Below, in pieces: positions 52,246 through 63,229 of a stretch of 64,000 bases of DNA (position 1 is its first letter; the number at the start of each line of letters is the position of its first letter). This DNA is from Ichthyophis bannanicus (Eukaryota > Chordata > Amphibia > Gymnophiona > Ichthyophiidae). The notes below the pieces were generated by a model, which was given only the letters and a program-made list of their open reading frames with translations, was not told the origin of the DNA and ran no database searches. Location: NCBI GenBank assembly GCA_033557465.1, contig CM066031.1, positions 1,225,903,312-1,225,967,311 of the forward strand, in the 5' to 3' direction. Position numbers and translations under genes: made by a program.

Positions 52246-52715
52246 GATGTCCATCTGGGAGTGATTTTGCTTCAACTCATGCTGAGGCATGAGCGGAGAC
52301 TTATTGCGGGGCATAATTTGCATATCCACTGGACCTCATTCGCATAAATGGAATTTATTTTATTTTAAAATGTATATGTTGCACATCTAAACTTTAGGCA
52401 GCTTTCAAAGGAGCTCTTCACAAGCCTCTTTTTTTCTCCTGGTGATGATTTAGGGGCATGTTTACTAAATATTAATGTGCATTAAATGCCACTGCTGCAA
52501 TAGAAATAAATGGATGTTTCTGCACTTAATGCACATTAACATTTGTGAATGTGCATTAACTTTTAGTAAACATGCTTCTTAATGAGTGTTTGAATACCAT
52601 TTGCATGGGCGGTGAGGATAAGGAAAGGCTACCAGATTTCTACATTACTATACTTCAGTACCAACTGCCAGGTACATTAGGAAGTACTGTACACTCTGCC
52701 CATTTAGAACTCATA

Positions 52716-54069
52716 TTAAACAATTTCCACAAAAAAAAACACCCCTGGGAATCAACCCCATAAATCCCATAAATACTTGATTCCCCAAACTACCTATTAA
52801 AGAACTAATCACACCCCCCAAAAAGAATATTTTTTGTCGGATCACTCACCCTGACAGGAAACATTTCATGTCTCGTAGTGAGTCCTCCTTTTTAATCAAT
52901 TTAAAAGACCGACTATCTCGGTCCTGTTTAGACAGGACAACACCCGTTGCCGTCAACTGTTACTACTTAGAGCAACAGAAAAATTAATCCCTTAGTTAGT
53001 TTCAGTATAGGCTAAATAGGCAAAGTAATCCACATCTTCATCCGATGCCCAGCCGCAAACAACAGCAAGGAATTAAAAGTACTTAGCTGAATCTCCCCAT
53101 GGAGTAACTATCATGGTCCAACCTTCGGGGTCAGCTCACAAAATACATCCCCGGTAGGATTCTCGCGACACTGACAGTGTTTCAAGCCGTTGTTCAGCTC
53201 TTACAGCTCTTCTTCAGGCGAATAAATCCTCCAGCAACGCAGTTCGATTTAAGTAGAGCAAGAGATGACGTCAGGACCAGCAACAATAGAGAAAACTCCA
53301 ACTCCTCCTCTAAAGGTCACAAGTGTAGGTTCCACCAATCAATGTCCACATTCATACCTGCAGGTGCTACAGACCCCAGCCGATAAATCCAATACTGTTC
53401 GGCATATTGTAAACCAGGCACGTTTACAATATGCCGAACAGTATTGGATTTATCGGCTGGGGTCTGTAGCACCTGCAGGTATGAATGTGGACATTGATTG
53501 GTGGAACCTACACTTGTGACCTTTAGAGGAGGAGTTGGAGTTTTCTCTATTGTTGCTGGTCCTGACGTCATCTCTTGCTCTACTTAAATCGAACTGCGTT
53601 GCTGGAGGATTTATTCGCCTGAAGAAGAGCTGTAAGAGCTGAACAACGGCTTGAAACACTGTCAGTGTCGCGAGAATCCTACCGGGGATGTATTTTGTGA
53701 GCTGACCCCGAAGGTTGGACCATGATAGTTACTCCATGGGGAGATCCAGCTAAGTACTTTTAATTCCTTGCTGTTGTTTGCGGCTGGGCATCGGATGAAG
53801 ATATGGATTACTTTGCCTATTTAGCCTATACTGAAACTAACTAAGGGATTAATTTTTCTGTTGCTCTAAGTAGTAACAGTTGACGGCAACGGGTGTTGTC
53901 CTGTCTAAACAGGACCGAGATAGTCGGTCTTTTAAATTGATTAAAAAGGAGGACTCACTACGAGACATGAAATGTTTCCTGTCAGGGTGAGTGATCCGAC
54001 AAAAAATATTCTTTTTGGGGGGTGTGATTAGTTCTTTAATAGGTAGTTTGGGGAATCAAGTATTTATGG
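52716..54069. mobile_element. 1.3-kb near-perfect palindromic insertion with 15-bp target duplication
   Basis: CATTTAGAACTCATA occurs at 52701-52715 and 54070-54084. Between them, 52767-53414 and 53422-54069 are reverse complements with a 7-base loop (CAGGCAC); I found only two mismatches by eye (at the GAATCTCC/GGATCTCC site and the CCACATC/CCATATC site). A 51-base one-sided piece with A9 (52716-52766) adjoins the left arm. The arms contain TGAAGAAGAGCTGTAAGAGC and CGGCTTGAAACACTG, recalling the terminal repeats of Penelope-like elements, which can occur in inverted orientation. No protein: the identical 69-codon frames in each arm are mirror images. Confidence 0.85.
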
Positions 54070-54084
54070 CATTTAGAACTCATA

Positions 54085-54890
54085 GCAAACCCGCCGTATC
54101 ATAACAGCACTAACAGGACTCAAAGCACCAAACCCTACTTATCAAAAGGCAACAATGGAAATATTAAACTAATACATCTCGGAGAATACCTATACATCTC
54201 CTACTGGGGAATGAGAACAAGTGGCACTGTCAAATAGAAACTACATGAACAGAATACCTCAGCTCGGTTACACATGCAGAACATAGACCGTCACCAAACA
54301 GAGAACAAGGGATCACACTATACTTTAGAAATAAGAAGATAATAATTATACTGCGAACCCCCAAAAGTTAAACTTGGAATGTACAACACTGGAGAAATAC
54401 AACTATAAATAAATTTCCTCTTGTACTAAACAAAACGTAAAGACGTTAGCGATGCACATTTCCCAGAGCTGACATATTCCAGTTATTAAAATCAAAATAA
54501 AAAAGTATTTGTCTTCCTTTTCTTCTGGTTTCTTTGTGTCTTCTGCTAACTCTCCATTGTCTGTTGTCCATTTGTCCTTTCTTCTCTCTTTTAGTTTTTT
54601 TTCCATTCTCTCTCTACATCTGCTTTAACATACTGATCTTTCTCCTTTTGCTCTTTCCTCAATTTCTTTCTTTATTCCTTTTTCATCTACTCAGATTTCA
54701 CCCTTCCATCCTCAATCCCCACTTACTCTCTCAATACCCGGCCAATCGTAGATTTTTCTTCCCTCCCACACAAAATCTTTTCCCCTCTCCATCCTTGCTC
54801 CTCCAGCCCCATCCCCTTCTAGTCCTCCACCAACCTCGCCTTCCTTTTAGTTCCAGCCCCACCCAGCATCTGCTCCCTTCTAGTCCCATT
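54085..54890. other. AT-rich interior of the hAT element
   Basis: Collinear with 19150-19955 in the first family member. No gene. Confidence 0.7.
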
Positions 54891-54894
54891 CTCC

Positions 54895-55345
54895 CATCCC
54901 TCCGCATCAGCCCATTTCCAGTCCTAGTCCCCCATTCAGCCCATTTCCATTCCTAGCCCCCCTAATCAACCCATTTCCATTCCAAGCACCCCTCAGTCAT
55001 TACCAGTCCTAACCTAGCCCCTCCTCAGCCCATTTGCAGTCCTATGCTAACTTCCCCATCATCCCATTTCCAGTCCAAGCCCCCCAATCAGCCCATTTCC
55101 AGTACTAATGTCCCCATCAGCCATTTACAGTCCCAGACCCCCCATCAGCCCTTTCCAGTCCTATACTACCCCCTCATCAGCCCATTTCCAGGCCCTGCCC
55201 CCACTCAGCCCTTTTCCAGTCCCTGCACCCCATCAGCCATTTCCAGTTCTAGCCTCCCCATCAGCCACTTCCAGTCCCAGCAAACCTATCAGCCATTTCC
55301 AGTCCTAGAACCTCATCAGCCCATTTCCAGTCCTAGCCCCCCTCC
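54895..55345. repeat. CCCATTTCCAGTCC minisatellite, second copy
   Basis: About half the length of the array at 19960-20840 and built on the same kernel with CATCAG links. Confidence 0.88.
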
Positions 55346-55372
55346 TCCGAAGAGCCCCGCTCCTGTCTAAAT

Positions 55373-55672
55373 GGCTTCAGAGGGAGCTGGGGAGGCCTGA
55401 AGCCCCGGTTCACCTCTTCATAGCTGTTGGAGTGAAGAGCGGGGTTTTCTTTCATTGAGTCCGATGGCTGTGTTCTCATGGAGCCCGCCAGTGCGCTGAG
55501 TGCCAGGAAATAGGAAATGCCCTTTAACCTCTGGCATGCCAGCGGGCTCCATGAGAACACAGCGGCCAGACTCAGTGAAGGAAAACCACGCTCTTCAGTC
55601 CAACGGCTGTGCAGAGGTGAGCCGGGACCTTGGCCCTCCCTGGCTCCCTCTGAAGCTGGCCCTGCAAATCAT
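55373..55672. repeat. Hairpin near the right end of the second hAT relative
   Basis: Arms pair as GGCTTCAGAGGGAGCTGG with its inverse near 55640-55665, GGAGTGAAGAGCGGGGTTTTC with its inverse near 55580-55600, and GTGTTCTCATGGAGCCCGC with its inverse at 55542-55561. The outer arm is related to that at 20866-21110, but the inner arm is a different sequence. Confidence 0.78.
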
Positions 55673-55789
55673 TGAGACTCGGGAGCCGACACCATGTGCA
55701 GCATGTTGGCACGGCACCCCCTGAAGTGCGGGGCCCTGTGCGAACAACATTCCCGCACAATGGATAGGCTGGCTCCTTTACTACGCTCT

Positions 55790-56870
55790 CCTCCCACTTC
55801 AAAATCTCTCTACTTTCCATTCTCTCTTCACTTTGACTGACTTCTTCCATAACAAGATTCATAAGATTAATTGTAGGTTCTCCACCAGGCTTCCTCCTCT
55901 AATTCACTTTTTTTTCCTCTGGCTCCTGCTACATTTTATTCTGTTTCTGAAATCGCAGAGGAGGAAATTGCTCATTTTCTACCCACTCCTAATCTTACTG
56001 CTTTTTGGTATGACCCTCATTCCTCATTGTGACTGTTCCCTCTTTCTTCAAACATGCCATAATCGCACCTCAAAAATCCTTCATTGGACTCTTCTAACTC
56101 TGCTAACTCTTGTCCAGCTTCTCTTCCCTTTTATATTAAAACTGCTCACATATGCTGTTCGTTTTTACTGTCTTGACTTTCTTTCATCTCAGATTGGTCT
56201 AGATCTTAGTTTGACTGTTGCCCTCTGCATTCCACATAACATTCTCTTTGCAAAATATCCTGTGACCTTTTTATAATCAAGGCCAAAGACTTATTCTTTA
56301 TTCTCATCCTCCTTGACCTTTCCATTGCTTTTGACACTTAATCACCATCTATCCCTTGACATGCTTTACTCCATTTGATTTCAGAATGCTGCTTTGATTT
56401 GATTTTCTTCTTACCTCCTCCTTAGTACTTTCAGTGTTTCCTCTGGTGGTTCATCCTCCACTGCTGTTCTGCTATCAGTTGGCGTAACTCATTCCTGGGC
56501 CCTATTCTCTTTCCTCTCTGCACTTGTTATTTCAGCACTCCAGTCTCCTCTCTTGGCTTTTTGTGACACTTTATATTGATGACTCCCAGATCTACCTCTC
56601 TAGCCTGGAAATTTTATCAAGAATGCAGTCTGAAAACTCAGTCTGCTTGTCTGACATTTCTGCCTGGCTGTCTTGCTGTCACCTTAAAAAACATGACCAA
56701 GACTGAACTCCTTGACTTCCCTTCTCTCACTCCCAAACCTGCTGCTCCTTTTCCCTTCTTTTTTGTCTCTGTGGATGGCATGGGCATCCTTGTAGTTCCT
56801 TTGGCTTGTAACCTCAAGGGATCTTTGATGTTGCTCTCTCTCCTTTTCATTGCACATGGAAAATGCTGCT
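55790..56870 (+). pseudogene. Old L2-like LINE, reverse transcriptase fragment
   Basis: Readable blocks in shifting frames: FFHNKIHKI (55845), FILILLDLSIAFDT (56290-56340, RT first Asp), GPILFPL (56498-56518), FILMTPRSTSLA (the YADD region, now changed) and SACLTFLPGCLAVTLKN..TKTELLDFPSLTPKPAAPF (56640-56755). It continues the endonuclease piece at 48870. Confidence 0.72.
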
Positions 56871-56944
56871 ATAGAAACATGACGACAAAAAAAAAGATTT
56901 ATAACGAAGACCACTAACCTGGTGAAAGCGGTATAGAAATCCAG

Positions 56945-57312
56945 CTTAATAACCATTTTAGTAACAATCCTCTGCACCGACTCCATCCTGTTTATATCTT
57001 TTTGAAGGTGCAATCTCCAGAATTGCACACAATACTCCATATGAGGTCATACCAGAGACTTATATGGAGGCACTATCACCACCTTCTTTCTGCTGGCCAT
57101 TCCTCTCCCTGTGCACCCTAGCATTCTTCTGGCTATGGCCATTGCCTTTTCTACCTGTTTAACCACTTGAAGATTATCGGAAACAATCACGCCCAGTCCC
57201 GTTTTTCTTTTGTGGACAGAAATACTCCGCCACCTACACTGTACCGTTCCCTTGTATTTTTGCAGCCCAAATGCATGACCCTGCATCTTTTTAGCCTTAA
57301 ATCTCAGCTCTA
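56945..57312 (-). pseudogene. CR1 (family A) RT C-terminal fragment
   Basis: The inverse of 10080-10440. Minus-strand blocks include MEYCVQFWRLHLQKDINRMESVQR (57040-56970 region) and ASRKKVVIVPPYKSLV (57110-57050). Truncated on both sides. Confidence 0.8.
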
Positions 57313-57620
57313 AAACATGTTGTTCCTTCTTTTTTTTTTTTTTTTTTTTTTAAGGTTCTTTATTCGCATTTCAGAGGATAAGTACATTCAGTGAATCCGT
57401 ACAGTCAAATCAGAATACAAGAAGCAGTATGGGAACTTTCAAGTATTGCAGCTCAGAACAAAACAAGTATCAGCATCAGTACAAATTGAAAACGAAAAGA
57501 ACGTTAAAGTAGTATTACAAGTAAGAGTAAACAAAAACAAAAATGCAAAACACCAAAAACTATGACCATTCCAACCCCGCGACCCGCCCTACCGCCAGAA
57601 AACAACCGCCCTATAAGGTA

Positions 57621-60600
57621 TCACTGGTGTCCTTTAATGTATTTGCTCAGAGCGTCCTCCTGCCTAAGGTGTTGGCCTGCTTGGGGATGTCGTTCTGTAT
57701 ACAGATCTTCATAGCTTCGGTGCAGACAGAGCAGGCTCCACCAAAGTTCGAAATGGACTTTCTCTAAATTTTTCCAGTGCATGAGGATAACTTTTAGTGT
57801 CAGGCTAATCATAAGATCTAACAATCGATTGTCTCTTTTGGGTAGTTTCGGCCAGACCATCAGGGATCTAAAAACGATGACCTGGTAAGTAATCGGGGTC
57901 TGAATATTCAATATACAGGATATCCGCTGCCAAACAGAAAGCCAGAAGATCTGCAAATGCTCGCAGTAGAAAAGCATGTGCGCCAATGTGCCCATAGTTG
58001 TGTGACAGGACCAACAGCGATTCCCCTCCTGTGGCGCCCATTTGCTCTTCTTGGAGGGGGTGAGGTAGGCTCGATGCGCCAAGAAATATAAAGATTGAGT
58101 AAGGGAGGCTGATCGGGTGACCCGTATTTGAGGCCCCCAAAAGGTACTCCATTGTTCCTCTGGCAGATAATCCCCGGTATCTGCAAGCCACGTCGATTGC
58201 ACTTGGACACATTCCTTCTCCCCTCTCGAACGAAGTATCTCGAGTAGTTTCGAGACGGCCCGTGGACCCGCCTGTATCTCCTGTAGCTTTTGCCCCAATG
58301 GCCATCCCTGTCGCAGTTCCAGCGGGGAGACCCCTGCCTTACTCAGACAGTGGCGAAGTTGACACCATTGGAAATAACCGGTGGGCGGTAATCCAAATTC
58401 CGCTTGCAGCATTCCAAATGTCTTGAAGGCCGATCTCGTCATCAGCTGTCCTAAAGTCGCAATACCGTGTTCTATCCATATCTTCCATCGTACAGGTTTC
58501 CCACCTATCCGGAAACGGGGGTTCAACCAGATAGGCATATCCGTCGCAAAATCTTCACCACCTTCAAGGCATTGTTCAAGCCGTCGGCACGCTTGTTGCG
58601 TTGACTGCACCACCAGATCAGGGGCCTGTTTCGGATCGGGTACCATTCCAATCAGCGTTTTCATGTGCAGCGGAGCTGAGAGGGCATGTTCAACCGCAAG
58701 CCATCGTGCGGCATCAGCCAAGTTTCCCTCGGATGTCCATGTCGAACCTTGTCGCAGTAAGGAGGCCAAATGCAGCCATTCCACATCAGGGAGATGTACA
58801 CCGCCCTTAGTCTTCGGCAATCGCAATTTCCATGCCGCAATCCGTGGCACGCGATTGCCCCAGAGAAAAGACACTATCTGACGATTGAGCTGCTTGTAGA
58901 AGCTCGGGGCAAAGAGCATAGGGATCATACTCAGCACATAACTGATTTTGGGGACCAGCATCATCTTTATGGTCTCTAACCTGCCCCACCAGGTGAGGTG
59001 CAAGGAGGTCCATTTATTGGTGCAGTCAGTAACCAAAGTCTTGCATATTCGAGTATTGATGGTGATGGTATCTTGGAGAGTAAAGCCATATTCTACCCCT
59101 AAATATTTAAATGAGGACTGTGCGTATTGAAAAGGGTAGGCTTGCAGTTCGGTCTTATGGACATGCGCATTCAAGGGTATTAAGGTGGTCTTCGCTAGGT
59201 TTACTTTATATACCCCGATATAGCGGAATAGTTATCAATAAGTTGAAAAACTGATGGCAGAGAATCCGGCTTCAAAAAAAGTAAAAGATCATCAGCATAG
59301 GCAGATAGTTTACATTGGCCATCGGGGAATTCTACACCAGCAACATCATAGCGCTGACGAATGGCAATCGCAAGCACTTCCAGGGCTAAATTGAAGAGAA
59401 GAGGCGATAGGGGGCAGCCTTGGCGAGTTCCTCTTTGTAGAGTAAAGGGAGCCGAAAGACCAGAGTTAGCTGCAATGCGTGCTACGGGGTTAGCATACAA
59501 TAGTGATATTCTCCGAAGACATCTCTCGCCAATCCCAAACCACCGTAGGGCTCTAAACAGGTAGGACCACTCCAGCCGGTCAAAAGCCTTCTCGGCATCT
59601 AATGATAATCCGACAAGAGGTTCTGAGAGTTCCGAGGCCTTGATTAAAACATGAGCCAACAATCTCCCATTATCAGTAGTGGATCTGCCTGGTACAAAAC
59701 CACATTGGTCAGGGTGAATCAGGTCAGCCAGGACCAAGTTTAGACGATTAGCCAGTATCTTAGCATAGAGCTTATAGTCCACATTTAAGAGCGAGATTGG
59801 TCTATAATTTTCAATTTTCAGTGAATCTCGTCCCGGTTTTGGGTGAATCACGATAGTGGCCTCCGCCAAGGCTCCAACAGCCGGATTCGATTCGTATAGT
59901 CCTCTGTAGTACGTCTGCAGCATAGGCACTAACAGTTTCCGGAACTTGTGGTAAAATTCCAAGGGCAAACCATCGGGGCCTGAAGCCTTCCCTCGCGCCA
60001 TCTGTCCTATGGCGCTATGGATCTCCATGGCGGAAACATCTACCTCTAATTCTTGGGTCTGGTCCGCGGGAAGTTTGGGTCCAGTGAGATTAGCAACAAA
60101 GGCCGAGAAAGTTTCATCGGTACAGCTCACCTCAGAGCGATAGAGATCCTCATAAAATTCTTTGCAGCGTCCCAATATTTGCTCGTCTTGGACTAGGAGG
60201 TTTCCACCACGATCTTGCATCCCAGCTATTCGCGTGGTATTCTTCCGTGCTTTAAGTACATTAGCTAACAGGGAGCCAGCACAGTTACTTTCGTAGTAAT
60301 ATGTACTCTGCTGGGCGCGAACTGCAAGATGAGCCTCTTTATAGAGCAGGGTATTATATTGCTATCGGAGTCTTTGCAGTTTGATCAGTATCATCGGATC
60401 GGTGTGCTTCACCAGTAATCGTTCGCCAGCCTTGATTTGGCTCTCCAACATTTCCCGCTCCATTTTTTTGCACTTATTTCTTCGGATAGCATATGAAGTG
60501 ATGTGTGCACGAAGCATCGCTTTAAATCCCTCCCACCATCCCCATATAGAGGTAGCGGTAGGATCATTACAGTGAAGGTATGTCTCGATGGCCTGACTAA

Positions 60601-61399
60601 TATGGACTTCGAATGCCTCTTCGCGTAACAGCGTTTTGTCAAAAGTCCATCTAGGAGGCATCTTCGGTGAGAGCCCTAATTCTAAGGTCAGAGAAACCGC
60701 AGCGTGATCAGATATTGCACTCTCATGTATGGTCACCGAAGCCACCTGTTTAATGAGACCGGCCGAAAGCAAAAAGTAATCAAGCCTGGTATGAGAGTTA
60801 TGCGGAGTGGAATAAAATGTGTATTCCCTGTCTGTGGGGTGAAGGAGTCGCCAGGGTTCTACCAAAGACAGCTCTTCAGTCATGCCTAGCAATGCAGCAT
60901 GCGCTTTGATTTTGATGACTGGTTTATACGGAGTTCTATCCAGCAGGGGATCGAGAATGATGTTAAAATCTCCCCCCAGCACTACGTTGGTGTTGCCCGC
61001 CAGTGTTAATTCCATTGCAATATTTTTAAAGAAGGCGGGATCTTCAAAAGTGGGTGCATAGATGTTCATAAGAGTAAAAGGCATCTGCTCTATTTGCATG
61101 GTGGCTTTCGCCCACCGACCATCAGAATCTGCCTTCACCTCTTGGACCGCAGAGTTGAGCGAGCTACGGACTAGTGTTATCACTCCACCTTTCCGTCCGG
61201 AGGTGGGGGAAACCACTAGTACTTTGTATATTTTGGAGGTGACCTTCCGCGATTCTTGCTCAGACAGGTGTGTCTCTTGCAGATACACAATATCAGCCCT
61301 TTTCCGCTGACAGTAGGATAAGATTTTCTTGCGTTTTATCGGGTCTGCAATCCCCTTAACATTCAGGGTAAGTATTACCAATTCAGTTGCCATCACCAT
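57621..61399 (-). pseudogene. L1 ORF2 (endonuclease and reverse transcriptase), two lesions
   Basis: The reading starts MVMATELVILTLNVKGIADP (endonuclease: LQETHL with the catalytic Glu, GGDFNIILD, SDHAAVSLTL; 61399-60600), continues to an in-frame TAG at about 60362, and goes on in the same frame to the RT (60220-59201: GPDGLPLEFY, ENYRPISLLNVDYKLYAKILANRL, DQCGFVPGRST, LSLDAEKAFDRLEW, QGCPLSPLLFNLALE, and YADDLLLFL near 59300-59280). A 2-base TA duplication at about 59205-59210 shifts the frame. The last 517 codons (59174-57621) hold the thumb and the Cys-containing C-terminus (CWSCHTTMGTLAHMLFYC). Apart from these two changes the coding is complete, about 1250 codons. Confidence 0.92.
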
Positions 61400-61909
61400 A
61401 AGGACAACGCATCATCCTGTCGGAGGTCGACTGAGCGCAAAGCGTTGTCGCTGGCGGCGTCAGCGTGCCCCAGGGTCGGAATGGTCTTACACAAAACAGT
61501 TAAATTTTGTACAAAACATTTCAAGGTGAAAACCACCCCCTGTGCCAGAAACCAACTGTCACCTTCACCCCCGTTGTTGCCCCTATCATGTAATAACAAA
61601 ATCACAGGTGTGCAGCAACATACCCGCAAATAGCAGGTGAGAGAAACCAGAGGGGAGAGAAGAGGAGAAGACTAGGGGAGAAAGCAAGAAAAAGGAAGGC
61701 TCAAGCGTTCTCAAGATATTGGAACTTCAAGAGACAAAACTATATAGAGCTCACATAACAAGGAGAATGAAGACCGTGGTTCTGCAATCCAAATCCAGGA
61801 GCTGGAGGCCCCGCAAGCAGGAGTCTCGAGAGCCCCGGGAGTTAGTATCAGCAGAGCGGCCGTAGTCCCCCGGAAAGGCATCCATAATGAGAGAAAGGAA
61901 ATACAATAC
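61400..61909 (-). other. Inter-ORF region of the L1
   Basis: 510 bases separate ORF1 and ORF2. No frame or overlap is seen; the spacer is longer than in human L1 and resembles other vertebrate L1 lineages with a non-coding gap. Confidence 0.6.
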
Positions 61910-62761
61910 TTAGGAGTCCATAGCAGAATGTTCCTGTAGGAAGGCTCGCAGCTTGTCAGGTTCAACAAAGTTCCTGGTGGTGTTATGAAGTGTCACACGC
62001 ATGGTCCCAGGGTAGTAAAGGCCATATTTGGCCTGCAGGCTCTGTAGTAGGGGTCGGCAGGCCAGCAACTCTCTCCGACGATCCACGGTCTGCTTGCTGA
62101 GATCTGGGTAAAGTGAAATTTTCTGGCCCTGTAGCTGTAGTGAGATATTCTTTTTGGCAGCCTGCAAGATCTGTAAGGTCTGCGGGTAGCGGAGCACCTT
62201 GAAGATAATAGGCCGAGGATATTTAGCGTTATCGGTTTTATGCATGGGGACGCGATGTGCGCGCTCGATCTCAAACGGCCTTACAAAGGTGAGTTGAAGC
62301 AGCTCCGGGATAATTTTTTCCAGGAAGGCTACTGGGTCAGATCCTTCAGCTCCCTCCGGAGCGCCCACTAACCTGATATTATTGCGCCTAGCGCGATTAT
62401 TTTGGTCCTCCATTAGATCTTCCATCCGCTTGACCCATCTAGTCAGGGGGCCTAGCTGGCCTAGTAAGTTGTCATGCTGCTGGATTTTCTCCTCTGCCAC
62501 GTGCAGGCGGGAGCCTATCTCAGTCATTCTTCCTTTCACCTCGCAGAGATCTTCTTGTATCGTGGTCAGCATCGCTGCATTGGTAGCAATCATCTCCTTG
62601 ACACATTTTAATTCAGCAAGAACTTCCCGCAGGCTCTCCCCGGAGTTCTCCCGTTCCCCGGCGGCCATTTTATGCGGGGAACCAGCCTCCGGTTTCGAAC
62701 GCTTCGCCACCGAGCCAGTGCCCGATTGAAATTCAAGGCGCGCTGGTTTTAAATTAGACAT
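61910..62761 (-). CDS. L1 ORF1 protein (RNA-binding chaperone), intact
   Basis: 283 residues, near the usual length. ORF1p coats L1 RNA as a trimer and helps target-primed reverse transcription. Residues 1-40 are basic and disordered (AKRSKPEAGSPHKMAAG). A coiled coil covers about 45-125 (heptads in REVLAELKCVKEMIATNAA and VAEEKIQQHDNLLGQL). The RRM covers about 125-190 (ARRNNIRLVGAPEGAEGSDP, FEIERAHRVP). A C-terminal domain follows (RPIIFKVLRYPQTLQILQA, SLYPDLSKQTVDRRRELL, TMRVTLHN). The ATG at 62761 follows a short 5' UTR, and the frame has no lesion. Confidence 0.93.
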   Translation of the reverse strand: MSNLKPARLEFQSGTGSVAKRSKPEAGSPHKMAAGERENSGESLREVLAELKCVKEMIATNAAMLTTIQEDLCEVKGRMTEIGSRLHVAEEKIQQHDNLLGQLGPLTRWVKRMEDLMEDQNNRARRNNIRLVGAPEGAEGSDPVAFLEKIIPELLQLTFVRPFEIERAHRVPMHKTDNAKYPRPIIFKVLRYPQTLQILQAAKKNISLQLQGQKISLYPDLSKQTVDRRRELLACRPLLQSLQAKYGLYYPGTMRVTLHNTTRNFVEPDKLRAFLQEHSAMDS

Positions 62762-62918
62762 CTTCCCTCCCTATGCAGTCGTTGGCACACCGAAAGAGGG
62801 GTAAGCAGGATGCAAAGAAATATCGTAAAAGCTCAGGATTCTGCGGCAACTACGGGAGCTACAGACTCACGCGTCCATTCTGCACCGTGGCTAGCTCCGC
62901 CCCTGTTCCTTCTTTTTT

Positions 62919-63225
62919 GATAATACTAAAATCTGCCCCTTTCTGAGGTTGATACCAAAATGCTTATACATTATCACGTTAAAAAATCTAGAACCTTTTC
63001 CATTTAAAGGCACAGGACCTTCTCATGCAAAGTTTCCATGCTGCCACTGATATATTTTGAACTGGAGATGGTAGACCAACTATTATTACTATTATTCATT
63101 TTTATAGCATGACTAGGAATATGCTGCTCTGTTCAGTCACATAGAAGAGAGTTTCTGCTCTAGAGAGCTTAAGTCTAGCCAAGACAAAAAGAAAATCTGA
63201 TATCATTTACTCCTCTCCCTGCTAC
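62919..63225. other. Flank of the L1, with a small dispersed-repeat remnant
   Basis: No gene. ATTATTACTATTATTC followed by TTTATAGCATGACTAGG and TTTCTGCTCTAGAGAGCTTAAG (63080-63172) resembles a widespread vertebrate L2/SINE-type repeat end in shape, but it is too diverged to name. Confidence 0.35.
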
Positions 63226-63229
63226 CAAT

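Larger units (their letters stand above)
52300..55780. mobile_element. Second member of the minisatellite-bearing hAT family
   Basis: It aligns by eye with 18589-21222: TTTTAGTAAACATGC and TTCTACATTACT near 52565-52650, then, after a palindromic insertion, 54070-54640, the CCCATTTCCAGTCC minisatellite and a hairpin near the right end, followed by GAAGTGCGGGGCCCTGTGCG (55731-55750). The outer tips are too diverged to pair, so the limits are approximate. Confidence 0.75.
57336..62903 (-). mobile_element. Full-length L1 retrotransposon
   Basis: It lies on the minus strand between 15-bp duplications TGTTCCTTCTTTTTT (57321-57335, 62904-62918). The right end starts (minus strand) GGGGCGGAGCTAGCCACGG, a short GC-rich 5' UTR. 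ORF1 and ORF2 follow, then a 3' UTR (57353-57620) and a poly(A) tail (T-run at about 57330-57352). The AAAAAAGAA at the target is a good L1 endonuclease site. Total length 5.57 kb. Only two coding lesions in ORF2 suggest a recent insertion. Confidence 0.93.

Noticed and set aside
53177..53659. Two identical 69-codon frames and two nearly identical 84-codon frames on opposite strands
   Set aside because: They are mirror images caused by the palindrome. There is no independent sign of coding.
53600..53700. Hammerhead ribozyme in the palindrome arm, expected in Penelope-like terminal repeats
   Set aside because: The stretch CCTGAAGAAG..CTTGAAACACTGTC is reminiscent, but the required CTGATGA core is absent, so I do not call a ribozyme.
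54534..55370. Pro/Ser-rich open frames through the second minisatellite
   Set aside because: They are translations of the CCCATTTCCAGTCC repeat and appear in more than one frame.
57868..58881. Open frames on both strands opposite the L1 ORF2 C-terminus
   Set aside because: Shadow frames of the long ORF2 segment 59174-57621.
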